From Nothophaeocryptopus gaeumannii (taxonomy: Eukaryota > Ascomycota > Dothideomycetes > Mycosphaerellales > Mycosphaerellaceae), in NCBI GenBank assembly GCA_031771865.1, contig JASISA010000001.1, forward strand, positions 744,001 to 808,000: a DNA stretch of 64,000 nt, given 5' to 3'. Every line of letters starts with the position of its first letter. The first letter of the stretch is position 1. The position numbers and the translations under genes are program-made. The notes under the pieces are model-generated. The model was not told the origin of the DNA. It saw only the letters and a list, made by a program, of their open reading frames with translations, and did not search any database. Positions 41,575 through 52,261 of the stretch are shown piece after piece.

Positions 41575-41849
41575 ATGTCTAAATTCTGCTGTTCTTTTTG
41601 CTCTTGCTCTTCCGGGATTTTACCCGGCTCGGAGTTCGATGCCTTCGCTCAGTCCACGAGCACACGATACGGTATGTTGAGCTAAAGACTATTGTGATAT
41701 GAATCGGGTCATTTCGCTGCCGTCAACGTCTTCGTGTCTCGGATCATCTAACAGCCGACTTTGTTCGACAAAAAGCTGCTATCAATGCCTTCTTTGTGCT
41801 GAACACACCTCTGGAAGGCCCACCCCACGACATAGCGACTGAATGCTAG
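41575..41849 (+). CDS. Small hypothetical protein, 63 residues, two exons (tentative)
   Basis: Exon 1 (41575-41671) encodes MSKFCCSFCSCSSGILPGSE and joins in phase 1 across an 83-bp intron (GTATGT...CATCTAACAG) to exon 2 (41755-41849), ending at TAG. Four Cys lie in the first ten residues. The canonical donor, branch and acceptor and the closed frame support it. The small size and the lack of homology known to me keep confidence low. It lies 250 bp upstream of the HxxHC-motif gene on the same strand. Confidence 0.3.
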
Positions 41850-42097
41850 GCCTCCGAAAGCACGTTGTGTGGCAATGAACCTTTCATGGAATCCTATGAT
41901 CTGCTTCCCACAAACCGACAGCTTTACAGCTTCGGTGGGTACCAGCCATTCCATCATGCACTGTCCACACTGTCTTTGTGTCGGCTCAAGCCGTGTCACG
42001 ATACGTGGCAGCGCATGCTTCTTTGTTCAACCATCTGGCCACCCGTGATATGAGTCCAGTGTGCCAAGCTATGTCTCGCTGTTGACAGGTGCCCACC

Positions 42098-42730
42098 ATG
42101 TCTTCCGTCAAGATAAATCCATACTACCCTCTCGAGGATCAGCCAGAACATCCGCAACCGAAGAGCAGGTCACTTTCGATCCGCACGACGTTCATCATCG
42201 CAATCGCAACCAGTCTCATTACAGCTGCGTTCATTTGGCCTATTGCTGGAGGATCGCAGCCTGGAGACATTGTTCGAGCTCTAGCCAGGACAGGACGCCA
42301 TACAGCGAGCACTTCACCTTGCGGCAAGACCGCCAATGAGGCCTTGAGCTTGGGGTGCACTTTCGATATTTTAATCGACGCTTGGCTACCTCCAGAGTGC
42401 TCGAGACATGGGACCGCCGAGTTTGAGGCGTCATATAATGAAAGCTGGCCGTATTGGCGTGATCAAGAGGGCAAACAAGCAATTACGCTCGAGGAAATCT
42501 CGCGGCTGGGTCCAGGTGAAAACTTTTGGACCGATCTGAAGACACACTTGACTCACTGCGTTTGGATCATCTTGAGGCTACATGAGGCATATGAGAACGG
42601 AACGAAACTGGATACAGAGACTGCGAGTTATGCTCATACACAACATTGTCTAAACATACTGCGTGAGAGCGATCCGAGTCGTAAAGTGATCAACACCGAG
42701 GGAGATGTGAAATTCCTGGGATGTAGCTAG
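42098..42730 (+). CDS. Single-pass membrane protein with two HxxHC motifs (UstYa/DUF3328-like)
   Basis: Single exon, 210 residues, start MSSVKINPYYPLEDQPEH (an upstream GTG is ignored). A membrane segment (TFIIAIATSLITAAFIWPIA) near residues 30-50 is followed by a lumenal or outer domain, CGKTANEALSLGCTFDILID AWLPPEC. Two HxxHC motifs then appear, HLTHCVWIILRLH and HTQHCLNILRESD. Two HxxHC motifs behind one N-terminal membrane anchor are the signature of UstYa-type oxidases that cyclise fungal RiPPs, and of a broader family of uncharacterised fungal proteins. Membership in the true UstYa clade is uncertain. The tandem Cys and His residues may bind copper. Confidence 0.6.
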   Translation: MSSVKINPYYPLEDQPEHPQPKSRSLSIRTTFIIAIATSLITAAFIWPIAGGSQPGDIVRALARTGRHTASTSPCGKTANEALSLGCTFDILIDAWLPPECSRHGTAEFEASYNESWPYWRDQEGKQAITLEEISRLGPGENFWTDLKTHLTHCVWIILRLHEAYENGTKLDTETASYAHTQHCLNILRESDPSRKVINTEGDVKFLGCS

Positions 42731-43210
42731 CTACAACGAAGCCTTCTCAAACCGCGGTCGTGCGCCATACTGCAAGCTGCAACGATCTATCGTGAAAGCT
42801 ATCGAAGTCCAAGGAGCGATGCTAAGAACGTCGATCCGGCGTTTAATATTGGGGAGTCAAAATACCGTATTGGCACAGTGGTGTCTTGTGCTCGTTTGCT
42901 CGTTTGTCGCAAACCTAAGCGCAAATTTTGTTTGCCCTTGCCTTTTTGTTCATTTCCATAGAACTATGACTAGGAAGCCGGAACATCTTTTGCGAAAGGG
43001 ACACACAAGATGAAAGACGTACACATACACTTTGATCTTAATCATAACACAACTTCAGGGTAGCGCAATCAACCTTCTCTCATACCAGCGGCTTCCCTTG
43101 TTCGAACCACGGCATCTGCATCTACCTTCGAGCCTAGTCGCGGCACGATGTTCCCGTCTTCATCACCTCAGAGTCCCTAATCAGCACTCTCCAAGTCCAC
43201 TCTCCCCCAG

Positions 43211-43600
43211 CGGTTTACAGCCAGCATATACCTCCTCGCTATCTTAACGTATCTCCTGATCCTGACTCAAGCTGCTCCGACCTTTGCACCCACGGGCAAC
43301 AAACTTTCACCACGAGCGCCAGACGCCCCACCCCAACTTGATCTCAACATCGGGCTTTCTAATGTAAAAGTCGGACTGGACCTTCTCGGCCTAGTCAAGC
43401 TCAACATCGATCTGTCACTTCCCAAGTTGAAAGCAGTGGTCAAATCGCCGAAAGCACGAGCATTGCTGCGGGCGCTGGCGGCGAAAGTCAAGGCGGGGAT
43501 CAGGTTGTCGACTGCAAAGGGGCTCATAATTAAGATCAAGGGACTTTTGGCGCAGGTGAATAATGATGATGATGGTGGCGATGATGAGAAAGGTGATTGA
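43211..43600 (+). CDS. Putative small secreted protein, start not resolved
   Basis: The open frame encodes SIYLLAILTYLLILTQAAPT, a good signal-peptide core with a likely cut after QAAP/TFA. A hydrophilic amphipathic body follows (PPQLDLNIGLSNVKVGLDLL, KLKAVVKSPKARALLRALAA) with an acidic tail (NNDDDGGDDEKGD). No in-frame ATG lies between the preceding stop and the signal core. A spliced first exon, perhaps with ATG near 43149, is possible but no fitting donor phase was found. Either the start is damaged or the model is incomplete. Confidence 0.35.
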   Translation, partial: RFTASIYLLAILTYLLILTQAAPTFAPTGNKLSPRAPDAPPQLDLNIGLSNVKVGLDLLGLVKLNIDLSLPKLKAVVKSPKARALLRALAAKVKAGIRLSTAKGLIIKIKGLLAQVNNDDDGGDDEKGD

Positions 43601-43828
43601 TGAGGAAGTCCCGAGAGAAGTCGTACAGTGAAAGTGCATGTTACATCTTTGGGACTCGACAGCCGTCTCGCGAATCTCCGCCGACAGTACAACGATGGCA
43701 AGCAGCAGACTCGAAAGCACCATTTCCGTTGCGAGAACCCATCATTGGAAGGCGGGAACGAAGTGCAATCGATCACGAGATAGCATATGGGTGCAACGCA
43801 ACGGGCATAATGTTCTGTATTTCCTATC

Positions 43829-45876
43829 TCATGCCCACGAGAAGTGCTCCATATGTAAATAGATATCCTTCTGGCCACCCTTCACAATTTTCAATTGTTC
43901 TGCAGCAACCGCATTCGAAACATCGTTCTGCATACTCAGAGGTCCACACACGAACACCCCGAGCTGGCGTTCCGAAGGCAATGATGTCGCTTCCGACTGT
44001 ATCATCGACGGCAGATCAGGTCGCGAACAATTCTTCTTCGCATTTCCAAGCTTTACCACATCAGATGATGAGCTATCTGAGTCCAAGCCAGATCGAACAA
44101 GATCCGCACTCGCGTTTGGAGCTTTTCCAGGCTCGTCCAGCTTCTGCAATTGACCAGTCGTTTTCGCAGTGCCCTCGGCAGTTCCGGTGAAGTAAAGCTC
44201 AATTTCCAACCCGTCAGGCATCTTCTCCAAATGAGATTGTTCCAGCACCTCTCGAACGGCATCTTCGAACCACTGCTGGGTGACGAGATCCCGCGTGGCT
44301 AAGATGACTTTCACTCTGAGACTACTATCTGCAGGGTGTCCAGGCTTCTTCTCCGCGAATCTGAGTCTGATCTCTTGTCTCCTCACAAACGCAGTAATCA
44401 TAGGCAGCAACCATCCCGCCCCCGAACCGCCAGCAATAATCAGTTGAGAATTACTGTGCATCATCTTCTGCATATCCACGCCTCCATACGGCCCATCTAG
44501 GAGTACTCTCATACTGGCGTTAGGATGGGCTTCAGCGTATCGAGCAAGTTTGGCAGTAAATCCACCTCGAGGTCGAATATAAAAGACGAGCTCGGACGTT
44601 CTCTTGTCGAATATAGCGCCAGGCTCGGGGAGAGAGCAAGCTGTGAATGGATGGATTGTCCAGGCATGCAAGCCTAAGGATAGGAAGCGGACGAAGAAGT
44701 GTTGACCTGCGGACCAGGTGGCTGTCGTTGGGACGCGGACGCAGATGTAGCCGTTTGTTGTGAGATTTACGGTGGCTCGGTAATTGACCCCATGCTCGAA
44801 GTATATCCGGGTTTGGCGGTGGAGCCAGGAGAGGGTGAAGAGGACGCCGGTGGCGATGAAGTAGTCCCTAATAAGTCAGTACAGGCCATTGGTTGTATGA
44901 AGGTGAGGATGGATCTTACCATGACGATAGCGTGTGGTCGCAGTGGAAGAACAGGAAGAGCATGAAGACCAAAGCTGCCACGAAATGTGAGAACTTGAAC
45001 CACTCATAACTCAGACTCCTAGAAAATCGTCAGCATACCCTCCAATAGGTCCAATTCCTGTCCACGACCTACCTTATCGGCCCAAAAGACGCAAATGTCA
45101 ACCACGCCTGCGCCAAAATCGCAACAACTCCTGTCCAATAAAACACCAAAGTATCCCAGCTCTCCATCATCGATCCGGTCTGCACATTAAAAACAATAAA
45201 CGGAAACGTATGCAGCAAAGCCGTAACAAAAAACGCATAAGAAATCCATCGATGAAACACTTGCAACTTCTCGTGGCTCACACCGGTCACGGCGGTGATA
45301 AAATTACTCTTCCCCGCCGTGGCGAATACAAAAGGCATACATCCAAGTGAAAGCCAACCTGACCTTGTGGCGATGGGCGGGGAGCTGCCGAAGGAGCCTT
45401 CCGACGTGGTGGGCCAGTAGTAAGGTTTTGGGGCGAGGGTCATGCAGAAGAAGTAGATGAGGCTGATGACGCCGAGGGCGAGGATGCCGAGGGGGGCGGA
45501 GTTCCAGTTGAGGGAGGAGATGCGGAAGGACTTGTAGCTGAGAAAGCGGGAGAGGGCGGTGGTTCTCCGAAGCATGGTTGTTTGTTCGGTTGATGGTGGG
45601 AGGAATTGGTCGAGGATGTAGGCTATTGCGAAGAGGGCGATGCCTGTGCAGAAGAGGGCGACTGTGGGTAGGGCGTATCGATGGTCGGCTTCGTACCTGT
45701 AGGAGATTCAGTATGTCGCCTTGTTATACTGCAATTTTGGCTGTTTCCTACCAGAACCTCCAGTACCCTTGCTCATACTCGCAGAGGGCAGTATCGTTGA
45801 ATTGGCAGGTGAACTCGCGGTACGTCTCAGAAAGCGGCTTGTCCAGCCAAGGCGTGCCCATCTTCAAAGAGTCCAT
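43829..45876 (-). CDS. Ferric/cupric reductase transmembrane component (FRE family)
   Basis: Four exons, 45876-45752, 45696-45073, 45018-44920 and 44867-43829, join in frame to 628 residues, with introns of 52-55 bp. The ferric-reductase membrane core has paired haem histidines in FHRWISYAFFVTALLHTFPF and FKFSHFVAALVFMLFLFFHC. The FAD site is HPFTACSLPEPG. The NADPH parts are IIAGGSGAGWLLPM and GVFVCGPLSM near the end. FRE proteins reduce Fe3+ or Cu2+ at the plasma membrane for uptake by permease systems. The exon structure is clean. It is transcribed away from a CTR copper transporter remnant at 46429, sharing an upstream region with copper-response motifs. Confidence 0.9.
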
Positions 45877-46428
45877 GGTCGCTCAACACGCTGCGAAGAC
45901 GACGTCTCCAGTGGTGGAAAGTCGAGGTGATGCTGCTAATGGTATTCAGTCGTGCCAGGGTCGAGTTGAAAAAGCAATCGCGAAGCAATCGTAAGAGCGC
46001 CCGGACTACCCGTTCGCACAATTGCTTGTCGTTGTCGAAGGTCCAGAATCTCCATCTCCAGCCTACCATGCATCTTCGGATAACGGCTTTGCCAAGTTTC
46101 TCGATCGAGGAAAAGTAGACGAAAGGTGAGGTCGATGGAGGTGTGAGCTAAGCTGCTTTGGGTAATGCTTCCATCTGTATGGCTCAGCTTTGAGCAAATT
46201 TGCGCAACTTACCCGCTCGACGGATCTTTCCACGTGCGTATTTTGCATTTCCTCCCACGCTATGCGGAGAGATCGATGCGATGCTTGTATTGAGGAGTCT
46301 TGACTGGAGGTGAGCCATGTGCGTGGTATTTTCGACGATGTTCGTATTTGATCTTGTCCGGTGACACCAAGAAGACGGGAACAATACCAACTCTCCCTAC
46401 CGAACGACAGCCTGTAGGCATCGCCAAA
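45877..46428. promoter_or_regulatory. Shared divergent upstream region of FRE and CTR
   Basis: About 550 bp separate the FRE start (45876, minus) from the CTR start (46429, plus). The stretch holds no convincing gene; its notable element is the paired copper-response motif at 46191-46206. Confidence 0.6.
46191..46206. promoter_or_regulatory. Back-to-back Mac1-type copper-response elements
   Basis: TGAGCAAATTTGCGCA contains TTTGCTCA on the minus strand and TTTGCGCA on the plus strand with no spacer. Both fit the yeast Mac1 consensus TTTGC(T/G)CA found as paired sites in the CTR and FRE promoters. The position, between a reductase and a copper transporter gene, fits the function. Confidence 0.55.
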
Positions 46429-46669
46429 ATGACCTCAACAATGAGTATGTCGATGAGCGGCATGAGCATGGCTTCAGCGACTTCCTCAATGGACATGTTA
46501 ATGGCCTTAGCAACAGCAACATCCACCGACAACAACGCCGCTCTACTCGATGGCCTGGACACCTAACAGCACCGGGCAGTACGCTGGGACTTGCATCTCG
46601 ATTATCGCACTCGCAACCATCTTCCGGGGATTGGTCGCAGTCCGGGTCAACTTCTCTGAGTGCTCATGA
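46429..46669 (+). pseudogene. CTR-family copper transporter, frameshifted and C-terminally truncated
   Basis: ATG 46429 (context ccaaaATGa) begins a Met-rich copper-binding head, MTSTMSMSMSGMSMASATSS MDM, typical of Ctr proteins. The frame then runs to a stop at 46566. One base over, a second frame reads TTTPLYSMAWTPNSTGQYAG TCISIIALATIFRGLVAVR, the region leading into the first Ctr membrane helix, and ends at TGA 46669. The second and third helices, including the MxxxM and GxxxG elements needed for the trimeric pore, are missing. One indel plus truncation leaves it non-functional. It faces the intact ferric reductase. Confidence 0.65.
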
Positions 46670-46929
46670 TGCTCCTGACGATGCCGAGTGACGAGTCACT
46701 ATGAAGCTTGTGCGGCCTTGCTGCATGAGTAAAGCTGGGCGATGTGATTGTTGGGTACTCTGATCTGGCTTACATGAGACAAGATACCGGAGGACATTGC
46801 ATTTATATACCGATACAATATGGTGTTGATGTCGAAGTCCACAAGGGAAATTTGTATGGGGTCCAAAAATAGAAGGTTTCCCGGCTTGGAGCACAACCCT
46901 ATATGGCGCACAGATACCTACACACTAAC

Positions 46930-47560
46930 TACCTACCTTTGTAAGTGAATAACTTAGCCAATTCCTAACCGAATTACATGAAACTTAGGACTCTAAGTAA
47001 ACTTAATATGCTCTTTAATTTAGGATAGGTTAAAGCCTTGGAGGTACTTTAGCTACCTCCTTATACGCCCTAATCTACTAGCTACTAGGTTTTAAGACTT
47101 CTTACTTAGTATAACTACTATATCTTTATTTTAGGGCTATTTAAAGACAACACGCCTTAGGGGGTTCTTTACCTTCTTAATAGACTCCTTAAGGTTAGTA
47201 TCTAGCTGTTTGTTAGCTTAGTTAACTTCCTTTTACCTTTCTTTCTTTACTTTTTTAGTAGTACCTTTCTCTTTCTTCTCCTTTACCTCCTATTACTTTT
47301 AAATAGCCTTTAACTACCGAGTATTAGCTTAGAACTATTTCTCTACCTCATTCTAAACTTTAGCTACCTCTTTAGTAGCCTAATTAGTATCTTTCTTTAC
47401 TTCCTTTTTAGCTAATATCTCCTTTACCCTAGCTACCTTATTTAGGCTTATAAAGATTACTCTACTTTCTTCTTTAGCCCTAACTAGGTTAAAGAGCTTT
47501 TAGCCTCGCTTTCTACGCTTCTTTTCTTTATATAGGGATTATAAAAGGGCGGCCTTTTCC
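46930..47560. repeat. AT-rich island depleted in CA/TG (RIP-like)
   Basis: About 600 bp of sequence dominated by ctta, taac, tag and ttt. CpA and TpG dinucleotides are strikingly scarce by eye, with many TA steps. It has no coding frame. This is the footprint of RIP on an old repeat. It sits directly upstream of the DUF3435 gene. Confidence 0.7.
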
Positions 47561-48030
47561 CTCTAGAGTCTTATAGAATTAAACGAGAGGAGGGCGAAAT
47601 CGCGCCCGATCTGGGACGCAAATGCGTGCAAATTAGGGCGCAATTTCGCCGCCCCATCGTCTGATTGCAACTTCGCCAGCGCTGCGGCCCGTGGCCCGCT
47701 AGACCCAGGGCTACACAGACCGGAATAAGCAGGCAGCAGGCCTCGCAGGTCACCTCGTAGCGCGCGCCTCTCGCTACGTCTTTGGCACCCGCAGTGGTTT
47801 CGATTTGTCCGCCTTTCCCAGGCGTATAAAGGTGCTGGCTCGACTTCCCTCGAGCCGCTGGCAGGCCAGACTCGCACATTCATTCGCAATTCCTCCTTCT
47901 ATTAAGCGCTCTCCCGCCGCTGGTCGGCCTATGCACCGTTGGTCTGCTGTGCGGAGTCGCTACAACAAGACGATCAGGCTGTGGTGCTGTACCTAACGAA
48001 GGTCTGATCCGTGGCAGAGTCCTTGCAGCT
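47561..48030. other. Upstream region of the DUF3435 gene
   Basis: GC-richer sequence than the island before it; no gene was recognised. It presumably holds the recombinase promoter. Confidence 0.5.
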
Positions 48031-50339
48031 ATGGGTCATCCAGTAGAAACCTCTACTGTGATCTCCCGGGCGGAGCGCTACAGACGCATGGAAGCGCAGT
48101 ACGACGAGGCGGCACTTACGCGAAAGATCTACACCAAAGGAAGCGAGCAGCTGCAGGGCTGGGTGAAACGACTGTGGTATGAGTACGTTTGTGGCACAAC
48201 CAGATTGCGACATGCTATGGCGTCCCCTGCTGACGCGACGAACACAGATATTGTAAGATGACTGATAAAGATGCCGTCGAAACGCTCCGTAACATGCCAA
48301 TCTCGGTCGTCCACCCATTCTTCCACTGGTTGCTAGAAGAGAGGTGCGAGACGGTGCGAAGCGCGAGCACCCTCCAGACGTATTGGAATACATTCTGTAT
48401 CGTGCGAAAAATCGAGACCGGCTGTGTCACAATCGACCCCACAATCAAAAGTCAAATGTGCGGCGTACGTGCAGCATGAACGCTCTTATACTCTTAGTTC
48501 GATCTTCACCGCTCACATATGCTATAGGTCCGGCAGCGTCTGGCGGAGGAGTTCCGGTTGCAGACGGAGAAGAAGCCAAAGCCAATTATGCGAGCCGAGG
48601 ATGAATTTGAACTGCTGAAAACATTATGGACCTCGCCTGAATTTGCGCTCGACCACGAGCGATTGCGAGTTCAGCTCGCCTTGATCCTCCAGCTTGCAGG
48701 CATTACCGGCAACCGTCCAGGTGCGCTCCTGGGACTCCGCTACGAACACCTCAAGCTTACGCTTCTCCGAGATCCTGCGGGAAGCGAATGGCCACGACTT
48801 CTGATCGAGCTGACGTTCAAGCATACCAAAGGTTACCTGGGCCTGAAAGACGCGTACGTAGTGCCGCCACACCACAAGCGGTGGCAAATGCACGCGATTT
48901 GTATTGCTGACGTACATAACAGGAACACATTTGGCATTCCCGATGTCCCGAGCGAACCCTGCCTCCTCCTCTGCCCACAGATCCTACTTCTAAGCTTAGT
49001 GTTCGCCGACAAAGCCTTCGCAGCGCCCGGCCTTACAGGACCAGAGCAGCTTTTTCGTCTTCGGGTGCCTCCTGGCTTGAATCAGCAAGAGCTGCCGATT
49101 ATGGACTCGATGACCGGTATACCGCTTTTTCGCAGACTGGAGACTGACGTCCATGGGATTCGAGTGTCCCCTACCGCTCCAGCAACAGCCAATTGGCTGC
49201 GCGGCAGACTATCGACTCTCGGCGCAGTCACAGGATTCGAGATTACCGTGAAGCCCTATTGCTTCCGGAGGGGTAACGGAGAAGCTCTTGACAGCAGCAG
49301 TAGGTTCCATTGAAGCGTGGAGTGGAAAAGTCGCTAAATGGGTTCAGGTCTGATCAGTGACGCACAGCGAAACCTCATCCTCCAGCATGCGAGCTCGGCA
49401 GTATTTCAGCACAACTACCTGTCTCGTTATATTACGCAAGACACACATGCCATATACCGGGGCCTCGCGCCGCAGACCGAGGTTATGAGAGCTGCGAGCG
49501 GCATGACTCGCACCATCGATCCGCGCCGTCCCCGCGTATTGACCGAGATCCAAGTCGCACAGATTGCACGTCACCCGGAAGTGAAGCTGCTGAAGAGGAC
49601 ACGAAAGAGTTTGGTTAAGAAGATTCGTGCTAAGTACGGTATATCTTCCAAAGCCCGAGGTACTGAGCTATATGACGCGTACCAGAGAGTGCATCGACAG
49701 CATCAGAACAAAAGAAAAGCAGTCTACAAGGTTATGATGGCCGAGGTCCAGCAGAGTTACCGTAAGCAGCGACCTATTATGGATATTGCTAGCCAGCTCG
49801 AGGGTCCCTGCGTTAAACACAACGAGATGGAATCGAAAGAGCACCTATACTCTCAGCTGAGCGCAGAACAAAATCGCGTTGTCAAAGCTCTGTTTACATT
49901 CGCAACATCCGACCCTATCGAAGAATGTCGACGGCGAGCGGATGCTGTGAACGCAGTATTGGCGCTCAGTAGGTGCCAGAAACCCATCGTAAGGAAGATC
50001 TGTCGTGCAAAGACTGCGCGTGGCAGAACGTATGACAGCAGTGATGCTGGCATTGACCTAAAAGCCGATCCGAAAGCGCCGCAAAGTCTGTTTCCTATCG
50101 AATGTGCTCCGACGCAATGCATATTCTGTATCGGCAAGGCGGACCTTCCCATCGCTGAACGGAGGAAGACGTTCCGCAACCGCGACGGGCTTAAGAGACA
50201 TTTCCAACGGAAGCACTTGCAGCATTTGGCAAAGGACCAGCCTATTAGCTGTCCTCATCCGAAGTGCCACGATCTGAAGCTCTCCAACTTGATGCATCTT
50301 CAAAATCACGCTGCGGTAGTTCATAAGACCATGACGTAG
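48031..50339 (+). CDS. DUF3435 tyrosine recombinase (Starship-captain/FluG-domain family) with C-terminal zinc fingers
   Basis: Five exons, 48031-48182, 48248-48464, 48528-48853, 48923-49299 and 49348-50339, join in frame to 687 residues; introns are 48-69 bp with GTACGT or GTAGGT donors. The N-terminal SAM-like core (HPFFHWLLEERCETVRSAST) precedes the catalytic domain. Catalytic blocks are ITGNRPGALLGLRYEHL (first Arg), LTFKHTKGYLGLKDAN (Lys hairpin), KPYCFRRGNGEALDSSS (the HxxR box, with Tyr for His) and QHASSAVFQHNYLSRYI (nucleophile Tyr). It continues with IYRGLAPQTEVMRAASGMTR and ends in C2H2-like fingers (CIFCIGK...HFQRKHL and CPHPKCHDL...HLQNHAAVVH). DUF3435 proteins cut and rejoin DNA through a covalent Tyr link and mobilise giant fungal Starship elements. 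No stop interrupts this copy. Confidence 0.85.
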
Positions 50340-51386
50340 ATGTTGGCTAATAAGGAATCGACTTAGTCAACGAGACTTGCACCCACGTCTCACTCTCCAG
50401 TTTTCCCCTAGTCTGCATATTGACGCTTGACATGCCACCGAAGCAGCTTAATGCTGAGGGTTTCGCGATCGTGACGGCTTAAGGAGGCATGTTTTCCGGC
50501 AGCACTTGCAACATCACGATCTGAATTAATCAGTGGTTTGTGTCTTTGAAAATCTTGCTCGCGAGACAGATGGGAACGGCTTACCAGAACAACAGAGACA
50601 AATTAGTTGTCCAGGAAGGCATGCCTCCGTTGAAGACTATAGTATGTAGTGTACTGTATGGCGACAGTAGTTGACGGACACGTCCCGATTCGGCTGCGGA
50701 GGTCTCTTGCACAACTATGCCTGCGTGCATAAGGTCGTGTAAAGTTTCCCCGTAGATAAGCGCGTCTCCGCGCAGAGCGAGCCGAGGGGCACTATCCGGG
50801 GCAGACCACACGGATGATATCTAGCACACCCTTTCTCATGTTTTGTAAGGCCGTCCGCTCCAGAATATCGTTTAAGTTCCTACGCATCTATAGGACTTAT
50901 CAAAAGGCTTCCAACAGCACGGACGTGCAGAAACAGATAACCATTGCCGCCACAAACGCAGGGACCCTGCATCAGCAGAAGTGGGTGTACAGTTAAACCT
51001 GTCGAACGCGATACTTCATGATCAACACACTTTGATCGTGTTATGCAGGTTATCCCCATAGACAGGTGATTATATGAGCCAAGTGTTTATTGATTGTTGT
51101 CTCATTCCGAGTTGCCTCCTGCCTTCTACAACTTCCTCATAGCAATCAAGCTGTTCTATGAAGCGACGAGGAGAATTCCGCGGACCAGCTCATCAGGTTC
51201 GAACGCGTCTAGCTATCTGCCGCTTACTCGTGTTGTTCCTGAAAGATCTCGCGAACATGCTCCTGGTTTAACTGAGAGGAACTTGGGGCGATGTGTAGTG
51301 CCCGTTCCTTGTCGTGGTATCATCTCCAAAGCTTCCATGTCCCAACGGGATTATCATCCACCGGCAGTACAGTGGTTACGGCGTGT
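50340..51386. other. No gene supported
   Basis: Downstream of the recombinase only short frames are found; none shows a family pattern. Confidence 0.55.
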
Positions 51387-52249
51387 CTAGGCAGGGGGCA
51401 TATCGCCTTGTAAGAGCTCTGCTGCTATGGTGTGACCCTCCTGTTGCGCCCGTTCATATGGCAGACGCTCCCGCGTATCTCTTACAGATTTGTCAGCCCC
51501 ATTGTCTAGCAGTAACTTGATAACTTCCAGATCACCAGCTGCTGCTGCCTCATGGAGCGGAGTGCCAATTCCGAAAGGTTCGCCGTGCACGAAGGACTCC
51601 TGATGGTCGCGATACATTAACGCATTTATGTCTGCACCTTGCTGCAAGATGTACTTGACCACAGCGAAGCGATCAGCTTGCTCTCGCCATACAGCATAAT
51701 GCAGAAGTTGGCCTATCATATTTTCGAGGTCAATAGCTTTTTTTGGCAATTCACCATAATATATATGAGAGGCTATGTCGACATTGATGGTGCTCGAGCA
51801 AATGTCCTCTGGATGCTTTACGTACCTTCATTGACGTTTCCGCCATATTCAAATAGCATCTCGATAACGTCCAGTGGGCTATGTGTTACAGCAGCTGATA
51901 GGGGTGTTTTGTTCAACGTCGAGGAAGCGTTCGGGTCTGCGCCATAGTCCATAAGCCATGCCGATAGCTCGAAGTCATCTGTAGCATATCTATCTACTAT
52001 GTTAGTCTGTAACAAGCTTGATACACTATCGCGGTTCTCTCACGCGAGGATTGGAGGTTCCGACCATCCGAGCTGAGCATTGATCGGGCATCCATGTTCG
52101 AGTAGCTGTATTATTATTGGCTTCGATCTTGAAAGGACAGCACTCTTGATATGCGATGGCAAGATTTGTACGCCCTGGGACAAGAAATATCGGACAATTT
52201 CTTCATGCTGCCCATCAACAGCTATCTGGACTGCGCTTCCAGGCTTAGC
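51387..52249 (-). CDS. Ankyrin-repeat protein, 5' end missing
   Basis: Exons 52249-52044, 51989-51826 and 51712-51387 join in frame (232 codons), with introns of 54 and 113 bp. Ankyrin units include AVQIAVDGQHEEIVRYFLSQ, IIIQLLEHGCPINAQ, LSAWLMDYGADPNAS, TPLSAAVTHSPLDVIEMLFE and GTPLHEAAAAGDLEVIKLLL DNGADKSVRD. The first exon begins at a splice acceptor (CCCTGATTATAG), so at least one upstream exon is expected. The DNA beyond it is simple repeats (52262-52400), so the head may have been lost. Ankyrin arrays bind partner proteins and are often the sensor part of fungal NLRs. No stops are present, unlike the NLR at 54-57 kb. Confidence 0.7.
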
Positions 52250-52261
52250 CTATAATCAGGG

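Noticed and set aside
43095..43125. GGTTCGAAC on the minus strand, like a tRNA B box.
   Set aside because: No A box or cloverleaf upstream of it.
47571..47889. Minus-strand frames of about 100 codons upstream of the recombinase.
   Set aside because: Two overlapping frames with arginine- and alanine-rich, GC-driven composition and no family pattern.
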